From positions 62,001 through 126,000 of the forward strand of contig NZ_JAEPJQ010000007.1 of assembly GCF_016827605.1 (NCBI RefSeq): DNA of 64,000 nucleotides, given 5' to 3'. Below the pieces are notes generated by a model that saw only the letters and a list, made by a program, of their open reading frames with translations, made no database searches and was not told the DNA's origin. This document shows positions 1 through 8,269 of this stretch, one piece after another; positions within the stretch are counted from its first letter, which is position 1, and each line of letters opens with the position of its first letter. A program made the translations under genes and the position numbers. This stretch comes from Hyunsoonleella ulvae. GTDB taxonomy: Bacteria; Bacteroidota; Bacteroidia; Flavobacteriales; Flavobacteriaceae.

Positions 1-407
1 TTGGATCTGTAATCAAGAAGTACCATGAGACCAGAGAGTTTGATGAAAAAGAAATTTACCCTTATCGTATAGAGGGCTTAGGGAAAAATTTAATACCGGC
101 AGCTACAGATTTTGATACTATTGATGAGTTTGTTAAAGTAACAGATGAAGATAGTGCGCACACTGCAAGGGAAATTGCCAGAACAGAGGGTATGTTTGTA
201 GGGTATACTTCAGGAGCGGCAATCCAAGCCATCAAACAACTAGGTGAGGAGAAAAGGTTTAAAAAGGAAGATTTGGTTGTAGTAATATTTCCAGATCATG
301 GTTCTAGATACATGAGTAAAGTGTATTGTGATAAGTGGATGAACGATCAAGGATTTTTTGATAGTATTCACGAAGAAGCCTCACAAAAAATTCAGTACAT
401 AAAATAG
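1..407 (+). CDS. PLP-dependent cystathionine beta-synthase/cysteine synthase family enzyme (C-terminal part)
   Basis: The reading frame is open from the window edge (first full codon at base 3) and ends at a TAG at 405-407, so about 134 C-terminal residues are visible. The segment VGYTSGAA matches the phosphate-loop motif of fold-type-II PLP enzymes (OASS/CBS), and [13 protein letters not shown] resembles the end of the CBS catalytic core. No regulatory CBS domains follow, so this is a short enzyme. The family makes or breaks C-beta bonds of serine or cysteine derivatives. The next gene is an AONS/SPT-family acyltransferase. If the pair is functional, this enzyme could supply an amino acid such as cysteate for sulfonolipid synthesis; that is inference. 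It has its own terminator, so the two are probably separate transcripts. Confidence 0.85.
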   Translation, partial: GSVIKKYHETREFDEKEIYPYRIEGLGKNLIPAATDFDTIDEFVKVTDEDSAHTAREIARTEGMFVGYTSGAAIQAIKQLGEEKRFKKEDLVVVIFPDHGSRYMSKVYCDKWMNDQGFFDSIHEEASQKIQYIK

Positions 408-427
408 TAAGTAAATAAATACTTTTT

Positions 428-472
428 TGAAAATGGTTTTTTGTTTATCGCAAAAAACCATTTCTTTTTTTA
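428..472 (+). terminator. Rho-independent terminator after the PLP lyase
   Basis: Arms AAATGGTTTTTTG (431-443) and CAAAAAACCATTT (451-463) form a 13-bp perfect stem with a 7-base loop. A T-rich tract follows to about 472. It lies 24 bases after the upstream stop codon. Confidence 0.8.
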
Positions 473-498
473 TTTTGTCGATAATTGGAGAGTAAAAA

Positions 499-530
499 TT
501 GTGGTTAAACCAGATAAATATTTAATTTTG
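499..530 (+). promoter_or_regulatory. Bacteroidetes-type promoter of the SPT-like gene
   Basis: TTG at 499-501 and TAATTTTG at 523-530 are separated by 21 bases, which fits the -33/-7 consensus of the phylum. Transcription should start near 537, leaving a leader of about 100 bases before the ATG at 636. The leader holds an inverted GAAC/GTTC pair near 590 enclosed by ACATAA/TTATGT, a possible weak hairpin. Confidence 0.6.
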
Positions 531-635
531 CAGTAACTAACTAAGAACTGAAAAACTTCATACCTCAAACATAAAGGAACTCTATAAAAGTTCAAAAGCA
601 TTATGTTTAATTTAGAGATATATTTTTAATAGTAG

Positions 636-1895
636 ATGAAAGATTTATTTGATAAGATTTACAAGGATAAGGGACCTTTAGGGAAATGGGCTTCCCATGC
701 TGAAGGTTATTTTGTGTTTCCGAAACTTGAAGGGGAAATTTCAAACAGAATGAAGTTTCAAGGTAAAGAAGTAATTACCTGGAGTATAAACGATTATTTA
801 GGTTTAGCAAACCATCCAGAGGTAAGAAAAGTGGATGCGGAAGCAGCCGCAGAGTATGGCTCTGCTTACCCTATGGGAGCTAGGATGATGTCTGGTCATA
901 CAAATCTTCATGAACAACTTCAAAATGAATTAGCTGCGTTTGTTAAAAAGGAAGCAGCTTATTTGCTTAATTTTGGATATCAAGGAATGGTATCTACAAT
1001 TGATGCACTGGTAGCTAAGGATGATATTATTGTATATGATGTTGATGCACATGCATGTATTATAGATGGTGTGCGTTTGCACATGGGTAAACGTTTTACC
1101 TATAAACATAATGATGTAGACAGCTTAGAGAAAAACTTAGAGCGTGCAACAAAAATGGCAGAACAAACCGGAGGAGGTATCCTGGTTATTTCTGAGGGTG
1201 TGTTCGGTATGCGTGGAGAGCAAGGAAGATTAAAGGAGATTGTAGATTTAAAGAAGAAGTTTAATTTTAGGCTTTTTGTTGATGATGCTCATGGTTTTGG
1301 TACTCTTGGAGCAACAGGAGCAGGAGCTGGTGAGGAGCAAGGTGTTCAAGATGATATAGATGTGTATTTTGCCACATTTGCTAAATCTATGGCTAGTACA
1401 GGAGCCTTTATTGCTGGAGATCAGGAAATTATAGATTATTTAAAGTACAATTTACGATCTCAAATGTTTGCAAAATCGTTGCAAATGCAATTGGTGAAAG
1501 GAGCTTTAAAACGACTGGATATGTTAAGAACAATGCCAGAGTTAAAACAAAACTTATGGAAGGTTGTCAATGCACTTCAATCTGGTTTAAAAGATAGAGG
1601 TTTCGATATTGGAACTACGCAAAGTTGTGTAACTCCAGTGTATTTAAAAGGTAGTATTCCAGAAGCTATGGCTTTAGTTAAGGATTTACGTGAAAATTAT
1701 GGAATATTCTGTTCTATAGTAGTTTATCCTGTGATACCTAAAGGATTGATTTTATTAAGAATGATCCCTACGGCAACACATACTTTGGAAGATGTTAGGG
1801 AAACCCTAGATGCTTTTGATGCTATTAGAGACAGGTTGCAAAATGGGACTTATAAGCGTTTGTCGGCAGCAGTGATGTCGGCTATGGGAGAGTAA
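636..1895 (+). CDS. Alpha-oxoamine synthase family acyltransferase (serine palmitoyltransferase- or cysteate acyltransferase-like)
   Basis: This 419-residue protein is a fold-type-I PLP enzyme that condenses an amino acid with an acyl thioester and releases CO2. Visible family marks are DVDAHA (135-140, His over the PLP ring), VDDAHGFG (215-222, Asp for the pyridine nitrogen) and FAKSMAST (248-255, Lys250 as the Schiff-base lysine). In Bacteroidota such enzymes act as serine palmitoyltransferase for sphingolipids or as cysteate fatty acyltransferase for capnine. Some are mislabelled as glycine C-acetyltransferase or 8-amino-7-oxononanoate synthase. The neighbouring PLP lyase slightly favours a lipid-head-group role. 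Substrate choice cannot be read from sequence alone. Confidence 0.85.
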   Translation: MKDLFDKIYKDKGPLGKWASHAEGYFVFPKLEGEISNRMKFQGKEVITWSINDYLGLANHPEVRKVDAEAAAEYGSAYPMGARMMSGHTNLHEQLQNELAAFVKKEAAYLLNFGYQGMVSTIDALVAKDDIIVYDVDAHACIIDGVRLHMGKRFTYKHNDVDSLEKNLERATKMAEQTGGGILVISEGVFGMRGEQGRLKEIVDLKKKFNFRLFVDDAHGFGTLGATGAGAGEEQGVQDDIDVYFATFAKSMASTGAFIAGDQEIIDYLKYNLRSQMFAKSLQMQLVKGALKRLDMLRTMPELKQNLWKVVNALQSGLKDRGFDIGTTQSCVTPVYLKGSIPEAMALVKDLRENYGIFCSIVVYPVIPKGLILLRMIPTATHTLEDVRETLDAFDAIRDRLQNGTYKRLSAAVMSAMGE

Positions 1896-1915
1896 TTACT
1901 ATCAGTATTCAATAT

Positions 1916-1949
1916 AAAAAAAGGTTCGAAATTGTTTCGAACCTTTTTT
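1916..1949. terminator. Bidirectional terminator between convergent genes
   Basis: GGTTCGAA (1923-1930) pairs with TTCGAACC (1936-1943), flanked by an A run on the left and a T run on the right. It can therefore terminate both the plus-strand SPT-like gene and the minus-strand GNAT gene. Confidence 0.85.
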
Positions 1950-1950
1950 G

Positions 1951-3069
1951 TTATAAATCTTTTCTGTAAGTTTTCCGTTTTCTATACACTTTGGGATCAA
2001 AATGCTTCCATATGTTTTGAATGGCAGTATTTTCCTCCAGTTCAGGAGTTCTGTAGCAAGTTTCAATACCTTTTTCAGTAAAGGTGTGGTAATATTCATT
2101 AAAAATAACCGCATGGATTCCTTTATTTTGATAATCTGGATGAATACCTATCAAATAAAAAATAACATCTTTACTTTGTTTTTTAGCCTTTAAAATATGA
2201 GTAAAACCAAATGGGAATAGTTTGCCATTGGCTTTTTTTAATGCCTCTGCATAGGCAGGCATCACTATAGCAAAACCTATTAGTTTGTCATCTTTATCTA
2301 CAACAAACTTTATGTATTCTGGATTTATAAAACTGATAAATTTCTTCTTAAAATATGCTTTTTGAATATCTGTTATGGCTACAAAACTTGATAATTCAGC
2401 ATAGCTGTCGTTAAAGAGGTCAAACATTTTATCAGCGTAAGGCATTACCTCCTCAGTCTTAGTAAATTTAAGTGCTTTTAGTTGGTACCTTCTCTTAATA
2501 AGTTCTTGCGCTTTCATGAACGTATCAGGATTCACATTAGAAAAAGCAAACCTACTTTCAATATAACGCTTTTCAATTATGTATCCAGCAGCTTCATAAT
2601 GCTTGGTGTAATATGGATGGTTGTACCATGTTACCATGGGCACCATAGCGTTAAAACCTTCATCAACAACTCCAACTTTGTCTAGGTTGGAAAAACCTAC
2701 CGGACCTTCTGCGAATTCTAGGTTATGCGCTTTGCCGATGGCTTCAACTTTATCTAATAGGGCTTTGGAAACATTAAGGTCATCAACAAAATCAAACCAA
2801 CCAAAACGCATTTTCTTTTGATCCTGGCTTTTTACTTCCAGCCAATTTATAATGGCTGCTACACGGCCAACAATTTTATCGTCTTTAAAAGCTAAGAACA
2901 AATGGGCATCCGCATCATTAAAAACAGGATTTTCTCGCTTATCGAAAGTCTTTAGTTCCTGACTTATAATTGGGGGTGTCCAAAACTTAGAGTCCTTGTA
3001 TATCTTAAACGGAAATTTTATAAAGGCCTTTAAGTCTCTTTTAGAAGTTACTTCTTTTATTGTAATCAT
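1951..3069 (-). CDS. Large GNAT-superfamily N-acyltransferase-like protein
   Basis: The protein has 372 residues. The N-terminal half shows a GNAT-like strand pattern (KDDKIVGRVAAIIN), and the C-terminal half contains IGIHPDYQNKGIHAVIF, an acetyl-CoA-binding-like stretch (residues about 310-326). The family is conserved in Bacteroidota, where it is sometimes mislabelled GTP cyclohydrolase, and it has no firmly established substrate. It sits tail-to-tail with the SPT-like gene, and 25 bases separate it from the upstream outer-membrane protein gene, with which it is probably co-transcribed. An N-acylation role in lipid synthesis is possible from the location, but this is a weak inference. Confidence 0.7.
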   Translation of the reverse strand: MITIKEVTSKRDLKAFIKFPFKIYKDSKFWTPPIISQELKTFDKRENPVFNDADAHLFLAFKDDKIVGRVAAIINWLEVKSQDQKKMRFGWFDFVDDLNVSKALLDKVEAIGKAHNLEFAEGPVGFSNLDKVGVVDEGFNAMVPMVTWYNHPYYTKHYEAAGYIIEKRYIESRFAFSNVNPDTFMKAQELIKRRYQLKALKFTKTEEVMPYADKMFDLFNDSYAELSSFVAITDIQKAYFKKKFISFINPEYIKFVVDKDDKLIGFAIVMPAYAEALKKANGKLFPFGFTHILKAKKQSKDVIFYLIGIHPDYQNKGIHAVIFNEYYHTFTEKGIETCYRTPELEENTAIQNIWKHFDPKVYRKRKTYRKDL

Positions 3070-3094
3070 ATATTTATAGTAAACAGCTAAGTTG

Positions 3095-4117
3095 TTAAAA
3101 ATCTTCGTCTTTTCGTTGTCGTTTTTTAACTTTCTTTTCTTCTGTATTTACATCCTTTTTTTTGCGTTTTTTCTTTTTCTTGGAGCCTTTGCTTCTAAGT
3201 TTTCTTTCTAACTCGTCTTCGGCAGAGTTGCCATTATCAATTTCCTTGTCTTTATGAAAATCAAATCTGTATGAGGCACCAAATGTTAGGTTTAAGACTG
3301 ATGGGGTGTCTTTTGTGTTAAATGTAACTGCCGTGTCTAGTTGAAAGTTTTTGTCCCATAAATAAGCACCTCCAAAGCGTAATAGGTTATCAGCATAAAA
3401 ATCACTTTTAATCCCCTGTGTTTCCCCAAAGATTACCCATTTAGGGCTAAATGAGTGTGTCAAGGTTAGGATATAAGTGAAGTCTGATTGATCCGTGCCA
3501 ATTCTGTCCTTAATTAAATTCATTACAAACACCCAACCGCCGTTAAAATTATTTTGTGTGGCTACCATTACTTTAGGGCTAAAACCTTCAATACCTGGAG
3601 CTGTATACGGGTTAGCATTGGTGTCGTAATTAGCACCAACATAAACGGCTACGGCTGGAATTAAAGATTTCCAGTTAAAGCTATGGTTGGCTTTCCAACT
3701 GTAGAGGTTTGGTTTTTGCTCCTCAGCATTTTTATAGGGGTCAAAAACAAGATATTTGGCACCAACTGCTAAATATCTAAAGTTTGATCGTTTGTTTTCG
3801 GTAGTGAATGATGAAAAACTGGTAAATGTATCATTTTGATAATTGCCTTCTATGTTTATCTCTAATTCTTCAAAAAGCAAACCGTATCTTGCTGAAAAAT
3901 CAATACCAAAACCAGAGACTTCATATCTGGGCAATGGTGTGCGTTCTTCTTTTAGATAATACGGGCCTATCTCAAATTGTAATACGTTTGTGCCCACGGA
4001 AAAAGCGCTCCTGGACATACCAGGTCTGTTTGAGTTTATGACTTCAGTATATTGGGCAAAAAGCATATTGCCGACGATGAAAATCAAAACAAAAAATATG
4101 TGTTTTAAAAACTTCAT
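3095..4117 (-). CDS. Outer-membrane transporter-like beta-barrel protein with a poly-lysine tail
   Basis: The 340-residue product starts with a signal peptide (KFLKHIFFVLIFIV, likely cleaved after FAQ near residue 22). The body has alternating amphipathic strands such as FDFSARYGLLFEELEI-type repeats, consistent with the outer-membrane transporter/MetA-pathway-like barrels common in flavobacteria. The last about 40 residues are extremely basic, with runs of lysine between 308 and 335. That is odd for a barrel and may be a periplasmic or surface extension. It is probably the first gene of a two-gene minus-strand unit with the GNAT protein. Confidence 0.65.
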   Translation of the reverse strand: MKFLKHIFFVLIFIVGNMLFAQYTEVINSNRPGMSRSAFSVGTNVLQFEIGPYYLKEERTPLPRYEVSGFGIDFSARYGLLFEELEINIEGNYQNDTFTSFSSFTTENKRSNFRYLAVGAKYLVFDPYKNAEEQKPNLYSWKANHSFNWKSLIPAVAVYVGANYDTNANPYTAPGIEGFSPKVMVATQNNFNGGWVFVMNLIKDRIGTDQSDFTYILTLTHSFSPKWVIFGETQGIKSDFYADNLLRFGGAYLWDKNFQLDTAVTFNTKDTPSVLNLTFGASYRFDFHKDKEIDNGNSAEDELERKLRSKGSKKKKKRKKKDVNTEEKKVKKRQRKDEDF

Positions 4118-4177
4118 AGGTGTGATTTAGGGTGAGATTTTTTGCAAATGTTAGGTTGGGTTGGTTGTCATTAATTT

Positions 4178-4185
4178 CAAATATA
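4178..4185 (-). promoter_or_regulatory. Putative -7 box for the outer-membrane protein gene
   Basis: The minus strand reads TATATTTG, a full match to TAnnTTTG, about 60 bases before the ATG at 4117. No clear -33 TTG was seen at the usual distance. Confidence 0.35.
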
Positions 4186-4239
4186 GATATTTTATCTTTT
4201 TTTTATGTTTTTTCAGCATTTTTTAAGTCTCTATAATTG

Positions 4240-4247
4240 TATTTTTG
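4240..4247 (+). promoter_or_regulatory. -7 box for the DUF4834 gene
   Basis: TATTTTTG matches TAnnTTTG. It places the transcription start near 4254, just before the ATG at 4263. A TTG codon at 4245 that would extend the gene lies inside this box and is unlikely to be used. Confidence 0.45.
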
Positions 4248-4262
4248 TACAAATTAGTAATT

Positions 4263-4535
4263 ATGCCACAAGAAGCATCTGTTGTTGGATTGATTAAAAT
4301 TATTGGTATTATCTTACTCGTATATTATGGGGTAAAAGTGCTGTCTCGCTTATTAACGCCTTTTTTATTGAGATATGTCTCAAGAAAGGCTGAAGAAAAA
4401 TTTGGAGGTCAGTTTAAAAGCCAAGGTTATGAAACACCTAAAAAAGAAGGAGAAGTCACTATAGATAAGATGCCAAAGCGTAAAGCATCAAATAAAAATG
4501 TAGGAGATTATGTAGATTACGAAGAAATTGACTAA
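4263..4535 (+). CDS. DUF4834 family small membrane protein
   Basis: The 90-residue product has one hydrophobic helix near the N-terminus (VGLIKIIGIILLVYYGVKVL, about 7-26). A second amphipathic segment, LLTPFLLRYV, is followed by a polar tail ending VDYEEID. This layout matches the flavobacterial DUF4834 family, whose function is unknown. The ATG at 4263 was chosen because the upstream TTG lies within the promoter box. It is 31 bases upstream of the YfhO gene and likely in the same operon. Confidence 0.8.
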   Translation: MPQEASVVGLIKIIGIILLVYYGVKVLSRLLTPFLLRYVSRKAEEKFGGQFKSQGYETPKKEGEVTIDKMPKRKASNKNVGDYVDYEEID

Positions 4536-4566
4536 TTTTCAACCTTTAGCATTTTAACTTTTTTCC

Positions 4567-6999
4567 ATGCAATTTTTATTAAAGAAATCACTTTCGCATT
4601 TCATTGTTTTGTTAGGTTTTGTGGTAGTTGCATTACTGTATTTTAATCCTGTTTTACAAGGGAAGCAGATATATCAAAGCGACATTGTGCAATACATTGG
4701 TATGTCCAAACAACAAAAAGACTTTAAAGCCAAAACGGGAGAAGAAACCTACTGGACAAATAGTGCTTTTGGAGGCATGCCTACATATCAGTTAGGGGCA
4801 AGATATCCGCATAATTACATCAAGAAGTTAGATTCGGTATTACGTTTTTTACCAAGACCAGCAGATTATCTGTTTCTATATCTGTTAAGTTTCTATATTC
4901 TTCTTTTGGTGTTAAAAGTCGACTTTAAACTAGCGGCGCTAGGTGCATTGGCGTTTGGGTTCTCAACATACCTAATCATAATTCTTGGAGTGGGGCACAA
5001 TAGTAAAGCGCATGCAATAGCCTACATGCCATTAGTGTTAAGTGGTATCTTATTAGTCTTTCAAAAACGATACATACTTGGCTTTCTTGTAACAGCTGTC
5101 GGAATGGGGTTGGAGTTAGTAGCCAATCATTTTCAAATGACCTATTATCTATTGTTGCTTGTTATGGTCCTTGGAATAGCCTATTTAGTTGACGCCTACA
5201 GAAAACAAATGTTGCCACATTTTTTTAAATCGATAGGTGTTTTGGTTGGGGCAGTTGTTTTGGCTATTGGTTTAAATGCGACTAATGTGATGGCAACACA
5301 GGAGTATGTAAAGTACAGCACAAGGGGAAAAAGTGAGTTAACGATAAATCCTGATGATTCTCCAAAAGAGGTAACTTCTGGCTTGGACAAAGATTATATT
5401 ACGCAGTTTAGTTATGGTATTACCGAGACGTTTAATCTCTTAATACCAAATTTCATGGGAGGTGGTACTTATGACAATGTTGGAAAAGATTCTGAAACAT
5501 ATGAGTTTTTTAGAAAACTAGGAGCAACACCTAGTCAAGCTCTAGAACAAGCCGAAAACGCACCAACTTATTGGGGAGATCAGCCCATTGTTGAAGCTCC
5601 TGCATATGTGGGAGCAGTCATCTTATTTTTGTTTGTATTTGCCTTGTTTTTGGTAAAAGGGCGTTTAAAATGGTGGTTGTTGGGAGGTGTATTGTTATCA
5701 TTATTGCTCTCTTACGGTAAGAATTTAAATTTCTTAACTAACTTTTTTATCGACTATGTGCCGCTGTATAATAAGTTTAGAGCGGTAAGTTCCATTCAAG
5801 TGATATTAGAATTGTGTATTCCTGTTTTAGGGATTTTTGGCTTGGCTAGATTGTTTAATGATTTTAGTAAAGAAGAAGAAAAATTAAAAGCGTTGAAGTA
5901 TACCACGGGAATTGTTGGGGGGCTCGTTCTTTTGTTTATATTGTTTGGAGCCTCAATGTTTGATTTTGTAGGTATAAGAGATGGGCAATACATCCAAAAT
6001 TATGGTCAGGGATTTAGCCGTGCCATAAAGGAAGACCGTAAATCTATTTTCACGGCAGATGCCCTAAGAACTTTAGTTTTGGTGTTGCTTTCAGGTGGAT
6101 TGATTTTTGCCTACTTAAAACATAAAATTAAAGAACAATGGGTTGTTGTTGGTTTTGCAGTTTTAATCCTGTTTGATTTGGTAGGAGTAAATAGGCGTTA
6201 TGTGAACGGAGATGATTTTGTGTCATCTATTAAAATGAATAAACCTTTTGCTTCAAATGAAATTGACAAGCAAATTCAGCAGGATAAAACACACTTTAGG
6301 GTTTTCGATTTGGTATCTGGACCCTCTAAGCCCTCGTATTTCCATAATTCCTTGAATGGTTATAACGCAGCAGAATTAAAGCGTTACAGGGAGGTTTTTG
6401 ATTGGTATATAGCCAAAAACAACATTAATGTGATGAATATGCTTAACACAAAGTATATTATTGCTCAAGACGAAAAAGGTAACGTTTTTCCTTATTTGAA
6501 TGATGAAGCCAATGGGAATGCTTGGTTTGTGGAAGAGGTCGTTAAAGTGGCCTCTGCAAATGAAGAGATAAAGCTTCTAGGTAGTTTAGAGAATAAGAAA
6601 AAAGCGATTTACACTTTGCCTAAGAATGTTTTAAAGGCTGGGCGGTATCCTAAATATGAAGTTGATTCTACGGCAACTATTAACTTGGTAGAAGTGCAAC
6701 CAAATTACTTGAAATATAATGCAAGTAATAAAAATGAGGGTTTTGCTGTATTTTCAGAAATTTATTATCCGCACGGGTGGAACGCTACAATTGATGGTAA
6801 ACCTGCTGATGTTCAGAGGGTAAATTATATTCTTCGTGGTATGAAAGTACCAGCTGGCACAAATGTAATAGAGTTTAAGTTTGATCCTGATGTTGTAAGA
6901 ACAGGAAGTTCTATTTCTTTGGCAAGCTCTGCACTATTAACGATTTTGTTGTTAACGGGTATATTTTACGAGTTTAAGACACGAAAAAAGAGTGCGTAA
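4567..6999 (+). CDS. YfhO family integral membrane protein
   Basis: This 810-residue protein has many transmembrane helices over the first about 540 residues, including a GT-C-like first loop with YQSDIVQYIGMSK and YWTNSAFGGMP. A soluble C-terminal beta domain follows (about 560-780), and a last helix sits near the end. This is the YfhO layout. In Firmicutes YfhO-type proteins glycosylate lipoteichoic acid; the role in Bacteroidota is less clear, but a lipid-linked sugar transferase is likely. Its stop overlaps the next gene, a glycosyltransferase, by 8 bases, so the two are translationally coupled. Confidence 0.85.
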   Translation: MQFLLKKSLSHFIVLLGFVVVALLYFNPVLQGKQIYQSDIVQYIGMSKQQKDFKAKTGEETYWTNSAFGGMPTYQLGARYPHNYIKKLDSVLRFLPRPADYLFLYLLSFYILLLVLKVDFKLAALGALAFGFSTYLIIILGVGHNSKAHAIAYMPLVLSGILLVFQKRYILGFLVTAVGMGLELVANHFQMTYYLLLLVMVLGIAYLVDAYRKQMLPHFFKSIGVLVGAVVLAIGLNATNVMATQEYVKYSTRGKSELTINPDDSPKEVTSGLDKDYITQFSYGITETFNLLIPNFMGGGTYDNVGKDSETYEFFRKLGATPSQALEQAENAPTYWGDQPIVEAPAYVGAVILFLFVFALFLVKGRLKWWLLGGVLLSLLLSYGKNLNFLTNFFIDYVPLYNKFRAVSSIQVILELCIPVLGIFGLARLFNDFSKEEEKLKALKYTTGIVGGLVLLFILFGASMFDFVGIRDGQYIQNYGQGFSRAIKEDRKSIFTADALRTLVLVLLSGGLIFAYLKHKIKEQWVVVGFAVLILFDLVGVNRRYVNGDDFVSSIKMNKPFASNEIDKQIQQDKTHFRVFDLVSGPSKPSYFHNSLNGYNAAELKRYREVFDWYIAKNNINVMNMLNTKYIIAQDEKGNVFPYLNDEANGNAWFVEEVVKVASANEEIKLLGSLENKKKAIYTLPKNVLKAGRYPKYEVDSTATINLVEVQPNYLKYNASNKNEGFAVFSEIYYPHGWNATIDGKPADVQRVNYILRGMKVPAGTNVIEFKFDPDVVRTGSSISLASSALLTILLLTGIFYEFKTRKKSA

Positions 7000-8269
7000 A
7001 AAAGTACTCATAATAGCATATTATTGGCCTCCAGCAGGAGGTCCAGGTGTACAGCGCTGGCTTAAGTTTGTAAAGTATTTACCGGATTTTAATATCGAAC
7101 CCATTGTCTTTGTCCCAAAAAATGCTAGTTATCCAATTATAGACGAAAGTCTTAAAGCTGAAGTTTCAGAAACTACAGAAGTGATTAAACTCCCAATTTC
7201 TGAGCCTTACAAACTAGCTAAAAGCTTTTCAAAAGGTAGAGCCGATACTATTAGTAAAGGTATCATTAGTGAAGCTAGAAAGCAGTCTCTGGTTGAAAAA
7301 TTGATGCTTTTTGTGCGAGGTAATTTTTTTATTCCAGATGCTAGGGTAGGTTGGGTAAAACCTGCTACTTCTTTTTTGCTGGATTTTATACCAAAGCACA
7401 ATATAGAAACTGTTATCACTACTGGACCACCACATAGTATGCACTTAATAGGTTTGCAGTTAAAACAAAAACTTGGCATAAAATGGTTGACTGATTTCAG
7501 GGATCCTTGGACTACTATTGGGTATCATAAACAGTTAAAGCTGACTAAATCTTCCCAGAGAAAACATAAATCTTTAGAAGCTCAAGTATTAACCAATACT
7601 GATCAAATTATAGTAACATCATCAGCTACGAAACAAGAATTTCAACAGATAACAGAGCGTCCTATTGAAGTGATAACTAATGGTTATGATGATGAAACAT
7701 CTGGATCTGTAGAAATAGATACCAAGTTTACCTTGTCTCATATAGGGTCTTTATTATCAAAGCGGAACCCAGAAATTTTATGGAAATCTATTTCTGAGTT
7801 AGCTGCTGAATATGATGATTTTAAAAAAGATTTCCAGTTAAATCTTGTGGGTTTTGTTAGTGAAACAGTTATCCAAAGTATTGAAAAACATAATTTAACT
7901 AATTATACAAATAAGGTAGGTTATATTTCCCATTTAGAATCTATTAAATATCAAAAAAAGTCTCAGATATTGCTTTTAATAGAAATAGATTCTGAAGATA
8001 CAAGGAGTATTGTTCCGGGAAAGCTTTTTGAGTATATGATTTCCAATAGACCTATTATTGCAATTGGCCCCAAGGGATCTGATATAGAACATATTATTAG
8101 TAAAACCAATACAGGGGTTTTCTTTAATTACCAAGATTTAAAATCACTTAAAAAAACTATATTAGAGTATTATAAGCTATATAAAAGCGGTAATTTAAAA
8201 ACGAATCCAATCGGGCTGCAACAGTATCATAGAAGGGCGCTCACACAAACTTTATCAAAGTTAGTATAA
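6992..8269 (+). CDS. GT4-type glycosyltransferase
   Basis: The start is a GTG at 6992 inside the end of the YfhO gene. The 425-residue product opens with IAYYWPPAGGPGVQRWLKF, the donor/acceptor loop start typical of flavobacterial GT-B enzymes. The C-terminal half has the SIVPGKLFEYMISNRPIIAI segment, the GT4 nucleotide-sugar-binding region with its Glu (about residues 335-355). It lies between YfhO and a flippase, so it probably adds a sugar to a lipid-linked glycan at the cytoplasmic face. Confidence 0.85.
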   Translation: MRKKVLIIAYYWPPAGGPGVQRWLKFVKYLPDFNIEPIVFVPKNASYPIIDESLKAEVSETTEVIKLPISEPYKLAKSFSKGRADTISKGIISEARKQSLVEKLMLFVRGNFFIPDARVGWVKPATSFLLDFIPKHNIETVITTGPPHSMHLIGLQLKQKLGIKWLTDFRDPWTTIGYHKQLKLTKSSQRKHKSLEAQVLTNTDQIIVTSSATKQEFQQITERPIEVITNGYDDETSGSVEIDTKFTLSHIGSLLSKRNPEILWKSISELAAEYDDFKKDFQLNLVGFVSETVIQSIEKHNLTNYTNKVGYISHLESIKYQKKSQILLLIEIDSEDTRSIVPGKLFEYMISNRPIIAIGPKGSDIEHIISKTNTGVFFNYQDLKSLKKTILEYYKLYKSGNLKTNPIGLQQYHRRALTQTLSKLV

